Shown in pieces: positions 16,401-18,054 of a stretch of 18,054 nt of DNA. The translations under genes and the position numbers were made by a program. The stretch covers positions 1 to 18,054 of the forward strand of contig CBFIHR010000082.1 in NCBI GenBank assembly GCA_965662365.1, written 5' to 3'. Below the pieces are notes generated by a model that worked only from the letters and a program-made list of their open reading frames with translations, was not told the origin of the DNA and made no database searches. This stretch comes from CAWVWD01 sp965662365 (lineage in GTDB: Bacteria; Bacteroidota; Bacteroidia; Chitinophagales; Saprospiraceae). Within the stretch, counting starts at the first letter, position 1; every line of letters begins with the position of its first letter.

Positions 16401-18054
16401 TTCTAATATTTCCGTATCCGTACAACCATTAACATCAGTAAATGAATAAGTCAGCACATAAGTAGTGTCACCATTATTGTATCCCAACCCTGGCGTCTGT
16501 CCAGGGTTAAAGGCTCCTGTGTTTGGATTTACAATACCTGCCCCTGACCATACGCCACCTGATGTCGGTGTAAATCCTGTCAACTGTATGTTATTGCTCG
16601 TAAAACAATAAGTAGTAGAATCTTCTGTTGTAACAATCGGTAAAGGATTGATTGTAATTGTTCTTGTATCAACGCCTTCACAACCTGTTGCAGAATTAGC
16701 AAAAGCATAAGTAACTGTGAATGTGCCAACACCTACTACCGTTGGGTCAAAAATCCCTGCAATAGAATCTACGATTCCGCTGCCTGACCATATTCCACCA
16801 ACTGGCGTATTTCCACCCAAAACAAAAGCAACATCATCCGCACAAATCCCTAAATCAACACCTGCATTTACCGTTGGAACTGCACCGACCGTAATTGTTC
16901 TGACTGATGTTTTTTCACAAGTGCCACTTCCGTAAGTATAAACTAAAGTATGCGTACCAACACCCGCAGCTTGTGGATCAAATACACCTGACGGGTCAAC
17001 TCCTGCACTTGAACTTGACCAAGTTCCTCCTAAAGGCGTTTGGCCTGCAAGCGTAATTAATCCCTCATCAACACAAACAGTCATATCTGGCCCTGCCTCT
17101 ACCGTATCACCAAAAATCAAATTAACCGTCATGTCAGAAGTATTCTGACAACCATTTCCGTCCGTAATAGTATAAGTCAATGTATGTGTTGTATCACCAT
17201 TATTTACACCTAAGCCACCAGCTTGGAAAGTATTGAAAATACCTGCATTTCCATTAATAATACCTGCACCTGACCACACTCCGCCTGTCGGCGAATAACC
17301 AGTCAGCGTAATATTATTCGGATTATCACAATACGTCACACTACTCGCTGTCGTAACCGTCGGCAATGGTGCAACTGTAATTATTTTCGTAGCCGAAGCA
17401 TCACAATTTGTAGAAGCATTATAATAATAGTAAGTCAATGTAAACGTTCCAACTCCAGCAACTGACGGATCGAAAACACCTGTGATCGTATCTGTAATTC
17501 CAACTCCTGACCATACGCCACCTGTCGGCGAATTGCCACCTAATGTTATTGGTGCGTTATCAATACAAATCGTCTGATTGACTCCCGCTGTTACAATTGG
17601 CGGATTGCTTACCGTAATTATTCGAGTCGATGTTTTCTCACAAGTTCCTGTGCCATAAGTCCACGTAACCGTATGCGTTCCTATTCCGGCAGTAATCGGA
17701 TCGAAAACTCCAGCAACCGGATCAATAATTCCAGCACCTGACCATGTTCCACCATTAGCAGGCAATTGTCCTGTCAATGTGATTTGTCCGTCATCGGTAC
17801 AAACTGCGATATTTGGTCCCGCTTCTACCGTATCACCAAAAATGACATTCACCGTCATGTCTGCCGAGTTTTCACAACCGTTTCCATCTACAAAAGTATA
17901 AGTGACAAGATAAGAGGTATCGCCACCGTTCGCACCTAAGCCACCTGCTTGGAAAGTATTGAAAATACCTGCATTTCCATTCACTATACCTGCACCTGAC
18001 CATACGCCGCCTGTCGGCGAATAACCAGTCAGCGTAATATTATTCTGATTATCA
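10449..18054 (-). CDS. Giant T9SS type-B secreted surface protein with Ig-like and PKD repeats (N-terminus beyond the window)
   Basis: The frame is open to the right edge and ends at TAG; 2534 residues are in view. An apparent GTG start at 17984 is only an internal Val codon. From the N-side, the protein has seven copies of a three-module unit (12984-18054), each module about 75-88 residues with GGxWSGxGI and G.FdP.aGvGtHtltY cores. Nine PKD modules follow (10779-12983), each about 75-85 residues with WDFGDG-like centres and NPxHxY. The C-terminal 109 residues are the gliding-motility-associated (TIGR04131-like) T9SS type-B sorting domain: VPNAFSP, QWGELLW, GWDGMYNG, PQGAYVWKV. Nearly every module has two Cys, consistent with one disulfide each. 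The likely role is a long cell-surface fibre or adhesin; no catalytic domain is visible. It may belong to the SprB-like class of huge surface proteins by size, but the SprB repeat itself is not recognised. Confidence 0.9.
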   Translation of the reverse strand, partial: DNQNNITLTGYSPTGGVWSGAGIVNGNAGIFNTFQAGGLGANGGDTSYLVTYTFVDGNGCENSADMTVNVIFGDTVEAGPNIAVCTDDGQITLTGQLPANGGTWSGAGIIDPVAGVFDPITAGIGTHTVTWTYGTGTCEKTSTRIITVSNPPIVTAGVNQTICIDNAPITLGGNSPTGGVWSGVGITDTITGVFDPSVAGVGTFTLTYYYYNASTNCDASATKIITVAPLPTVTTASSVTYCDNPNNITLTGYSPTGGVWSGAGIINGNAGIFNTFQAGGLGVNNGDTTHTLTYTITDGNGCQNTSDMTVNLIFGDTVEAGPDMTVCVDEGLITLAGQTPLGGTWSSSSAGVDPSGVFDPQAAGVGTHTLVYTYGSGTCEKTSVRTITVGAVPTVNAGVDLGICADDVAFVLGGNTPVGGIWSGSGIVDSIAGIFDPTVVGVGTFTVTYAFANSATGCEGVDTRTITINPLPIVTTEDSTTYCFTSNNIQLTGFTPTSGGVWSGAGIVNPNTGAFNPGQTPGLGYNNGDTTYVLTYSFTDVNGCTDTEILEVTLTEGDTVDAGPNLALCVTDAAFNLTGNLPIVGGTWSGPGITDPVAGTFDPASAGVGTHTITWTFGTGTCLKTSTRTITVGSPPIITAGLDEFICKDQGQVLLGGYSPVGGIWNGSGIVDSIAGLFDVDSAGVGQHTISYYVVNNITGCESIDYKTITIGDLPVVQVTDSVVFCDNSSNILLTDYVSVTPVGGIWSGPGVVDPVNGIFNTTIAGGLTATGGDTTYTLIYNYTAGNSCEAKDTLAITITFGDTVLAGPNDTLCLGDNPITFTGFSPAGGTWSGIGIINTNTGEFDPNASGVGLHTLTYTYGTGTCEKKATKTVLVDAPPTINIGPDQTVCIDAASFTLGGYSPQGGIWFGVGITDSIVGTFNPAVANVGTHTLTYEFINSVSGCSNTDTRDITVVPLPVVTAGDTLLFCDNPNNVILGDYVNYNPPGGNWSGLGIVDPTNGIFNTTSAGGLGANGLDTSYTVTYGYTDGNGCFADDDLVINVTYGDTVVAGPNVALCIDQGLYQLQGFSPFGGLWSGLTTVANNAIIDAVNGIIDPQVAGPGPHTLIYTYGQGTCEKKATKVIFIGTPPVVNPGANQTLCIDVPAFTLGGFSPAGGVWTGPGILDSLTGVFDPATAGVGTHTLFYRVSNLITGCETINSKQITINPLPIVYAGDTLEVCNSPNDVILTGYSPAGGVWSGSGIVDATGGVFNTNVAGGLGFNGADTIYPVIYSFTDANVCSNNDVLYISVIYGDTVLAGPNDSVCIDATPFTLGGSPLGGTWSGIGVNAANGTFNPTIAGAGSHVVTYTYGTGTCEKTDQKIIYVGTPIPVNAGADQFVCEDATQLFLSGQSIPGGVWSGAGIIDGITGKFDPQLVGVGFHTVVYTYTDPVTGCVSFDTKQVEVKPLPNVNAGGTVTYCNWPLDIQLTNYAPTGTGGVWTGVGIINGTQGTFNASIAGGLGYNGADTIYPVTYTFTDQFGCVNSDDLDINITYGDTVYAGADITICIDGGNVQLLGNYPAGGYFSGTGVDSFGVFDPTVTGGGIHEIVYTQGVETCVKSDTLEVTVVDLTGTTAGPDENTCLESGPIVLSGNSPLGGIWTGSGIIDNNLGIFEPLAANADTVLITYTYTDTLSGCQYSDTKMVTRNPLPNIDFIFSSDTLCIGDVLSFTNTSDANVNAFKWFFGDGDSSIFFQPTHVYNTAGTYQVMLIGVSPEGCPDTTVQDVVVYELPTPSFTMNVDNGCGPLPINFINTSVGQDVEYSWDFGNGQTSTLTNPGVITFQQGVFDTSYVVTLDVTNRCGTVSFTDTVFVQATPVAIMGADNLSGCTPLPVNFTNFSTGNATSYLWDFGNGNISTDSIPTTQFFTTVDTITIYTVTLTASNACGSDSETIDITVDPGSVNAFFTPDTTIGCQPFTVSFTSLASANSTVSWDFGEGNTLAGPTANAGVITHTFDTAGVFTVTQYVSNYCGIDTFDVQITVNPAPEVSMVHAPFACIDAPFQFTNTSLQQLAGVTWDFGDGTTSNQFNPQHVYTTPGTYTVTFTGYSLGFACPADTQTTVQVFGKPNAHFTPSANSSCAPLDVTFINNSGTGAMFYSWDFGDGNVSNLQNPTHQFTSTGNYTVTLTVADANGCTDDTTMVNFIVFPSPTSAFVPDANQQCGLNDYVELTNTSQGATQYYWDFGNGQFSTLTDPVINYNQLGDYTITLITQNQYNCTDTTQTLYSVLPGPEADFEIESQNGCEPLTVQFTQTSTNSTLFYWYFGDGDSAAVANPIHTYMDGGTYDVTMVASLDNQCFDTFYIPGAVYVDQAPTASFTIEEVGNATGTYNFVNSSVGAASYFWDFGDGSTSTDENPQHRYDYNGLRQVMLIAVSATGCSDTMIVELEPTFFKGLYVPNAFSPRVGIGDVRVFRPVGVGLEEYRVEVFSQWGELLWSSDVLDENGVPVEGWDGMYNGRLMPQGAYVWKVNAIFKDGSNWEGMPDASGIVRKIGSVTLLD
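10452..10778 (-). other. T9SS type-B C-terminal domain of the giant protein
   Basis: These 109 codons match the gliding-motility-associated C-terminal domain by VPNAFSP, the FSQWGELLW strand, GWDGMYNG and PQGAYVWKV, ending GSVTLLD where the family usually ends GtvtLiR. The NGDGxND loop usual after NAFxP is missing and reads RVGIGDVRVF instead. The domain should be exported uncleaved or processed by T9SS. Confidence 0.85.
10779..12983 (-). repeat. Nine tandem PKD modules
   Basis: Nine beta-sandwich modules of about 75-85 residues, each centred on W(D/F/Y)FG(D/N/E)G and followed by (N)P.H.Y..G.Y.V and a Cys-containing last strand. The first eight have two Cys each (near residues 10 and 65); the ninth, next to the sorting domain, has only one. 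DNA identity between modules is low, so these are old duplications. Confidence 0.85.
12984..18054 (-). repeat. Seven-fold higher-order repeat of three Ig-like modules (A-B-C)
   Basis: Units run 17358-18054 (partial), 16635-17357, 15906-16634, 15174-15905, 14424-15173, 13707-14423 and 12984-13706, each 717-750 bp when complete. Module A (85-88 residues) carries FNT/..AGGLG.NG.DT and ends GDT. Module B (75-83) starts V.AGPN and carries GTCEK. Module C (always 79) carries GI.DS.TG.FDP, a GC near residue 64, and ends PLP. The order A-B-C never changes, so the triplet and not the single module has been the unit of duplication. Confidence 0.9.
17208..18054. repeat. Nearly identical 121-bp direct repeat, 726 bp apart
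   Basis: Bases 17208-17328 and 17934-18054 differ at about 7 of 121 positions, with no gap. Both are the first half of module A in the two N-most units in view. The offset (726 bp, 242 codons) equals one complete A-B-C unit, pointing to a recent unit duplication or gene conversion. The true right-hand end of the second copy lies beyond the window. Confidence 0.8.

Noticed and set aside
15124..16935. Several plus-strand frames with similar Pro/Thr/Val-rich translations opposite the repeat array
   Set aside because: Their similarity to each other is only the antisense reading of the A-B-C repeats.
17982..17984. GTG as the start codon of the giant gene
   Set aside because: The frame continues open to the window edge with perfect repeat sequence (GYSPTGGVWSGAGI), so this GTG is an internal Val codon.
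12984..18054. CRISPR-like or transposon repeats
   Set aside because: The periodicity is in codons, with continuous reading frame and conserved protein motifs; there are no spacers, terminal repeats or transposase.

Overview
The window looks like a chromosomal segment of a Bacteroidota organism, probably of the Flavobacteriales type. The evidence is the low GC content, two type IX secretion (T9SS) sorting domains of different types, a CarboxypepD_reg plus DUF5686 outer-membrane protein, many lipoprotein signal peptides, and promoters of the Bacteroidota form (TTG, about 22 nt, TAnnTTTG) with A-rich start-codon leaders in place of Shine-Dalgarno sites. I saw no mobile element, CRISPR array, tRNA or rRNA.

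Layout. Bases 1-525 hold no convincing gene. A single plus-strand gene (619-1170) encodes a HemJ-type protoporphyrinogen oxidase and has a clear promoter; a 15-bp hairpin that can end transcription from both sides closes it. Every other gene is on the minus strand. In transcription order (right to left) they are: a giant secreted repeat protein whose N-terminus lies beyond the window (18054-10449); a T9SS-sorted serine hydrolase of the beta-lactamase fold; a DUF5686 outer-membrane protein; then a redox and possibly metal cluster. That cluster comprises an unrecognised lipoprotein, a tryptophan-free MbnP-like lipoprotein, an MbnP-like lipoprotein with a Trp-Asp-Trp motif, and two diheme lipoproteins of the CCP/MauG family.

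The cluster at 1260-6189 is the most interesting part. The two diheme proteins would usually be annotated as cytochrome c peroxidases, but both carry Tyr where canonical bacterial peroxidases place the Met ligand of the second heme. This is the arrangement known from MauG, the post-translational modifying enzyme. They sit next to MbnP-family proteins, and in methanotrophs MbnP is the partner of the diheme enzyme MbnH, which converts a Trp to kynurenine to make a copper site. The window may therefore encode a Bacteroidota lipoprotein version of that pair, with a second MbnP paralogue that has lost every Trp and a second diheme enzyme that has Arg at the interheme Trp position. This is inference from motifs and neighbourhood. 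HemJ, next door but convergent, makes the haem precursor such enzymes need.

The giant protein has at least 2534 residues in view: seven copies of a three-module unit (A-B-C, about 240 residues per unit), nine PKD modules, and a T9SS type-B (gliding-motility-associated) C-terminal domain. Nearly every module carries a Cys pair. It is probably a very long cell-surface fibre or adhesin.
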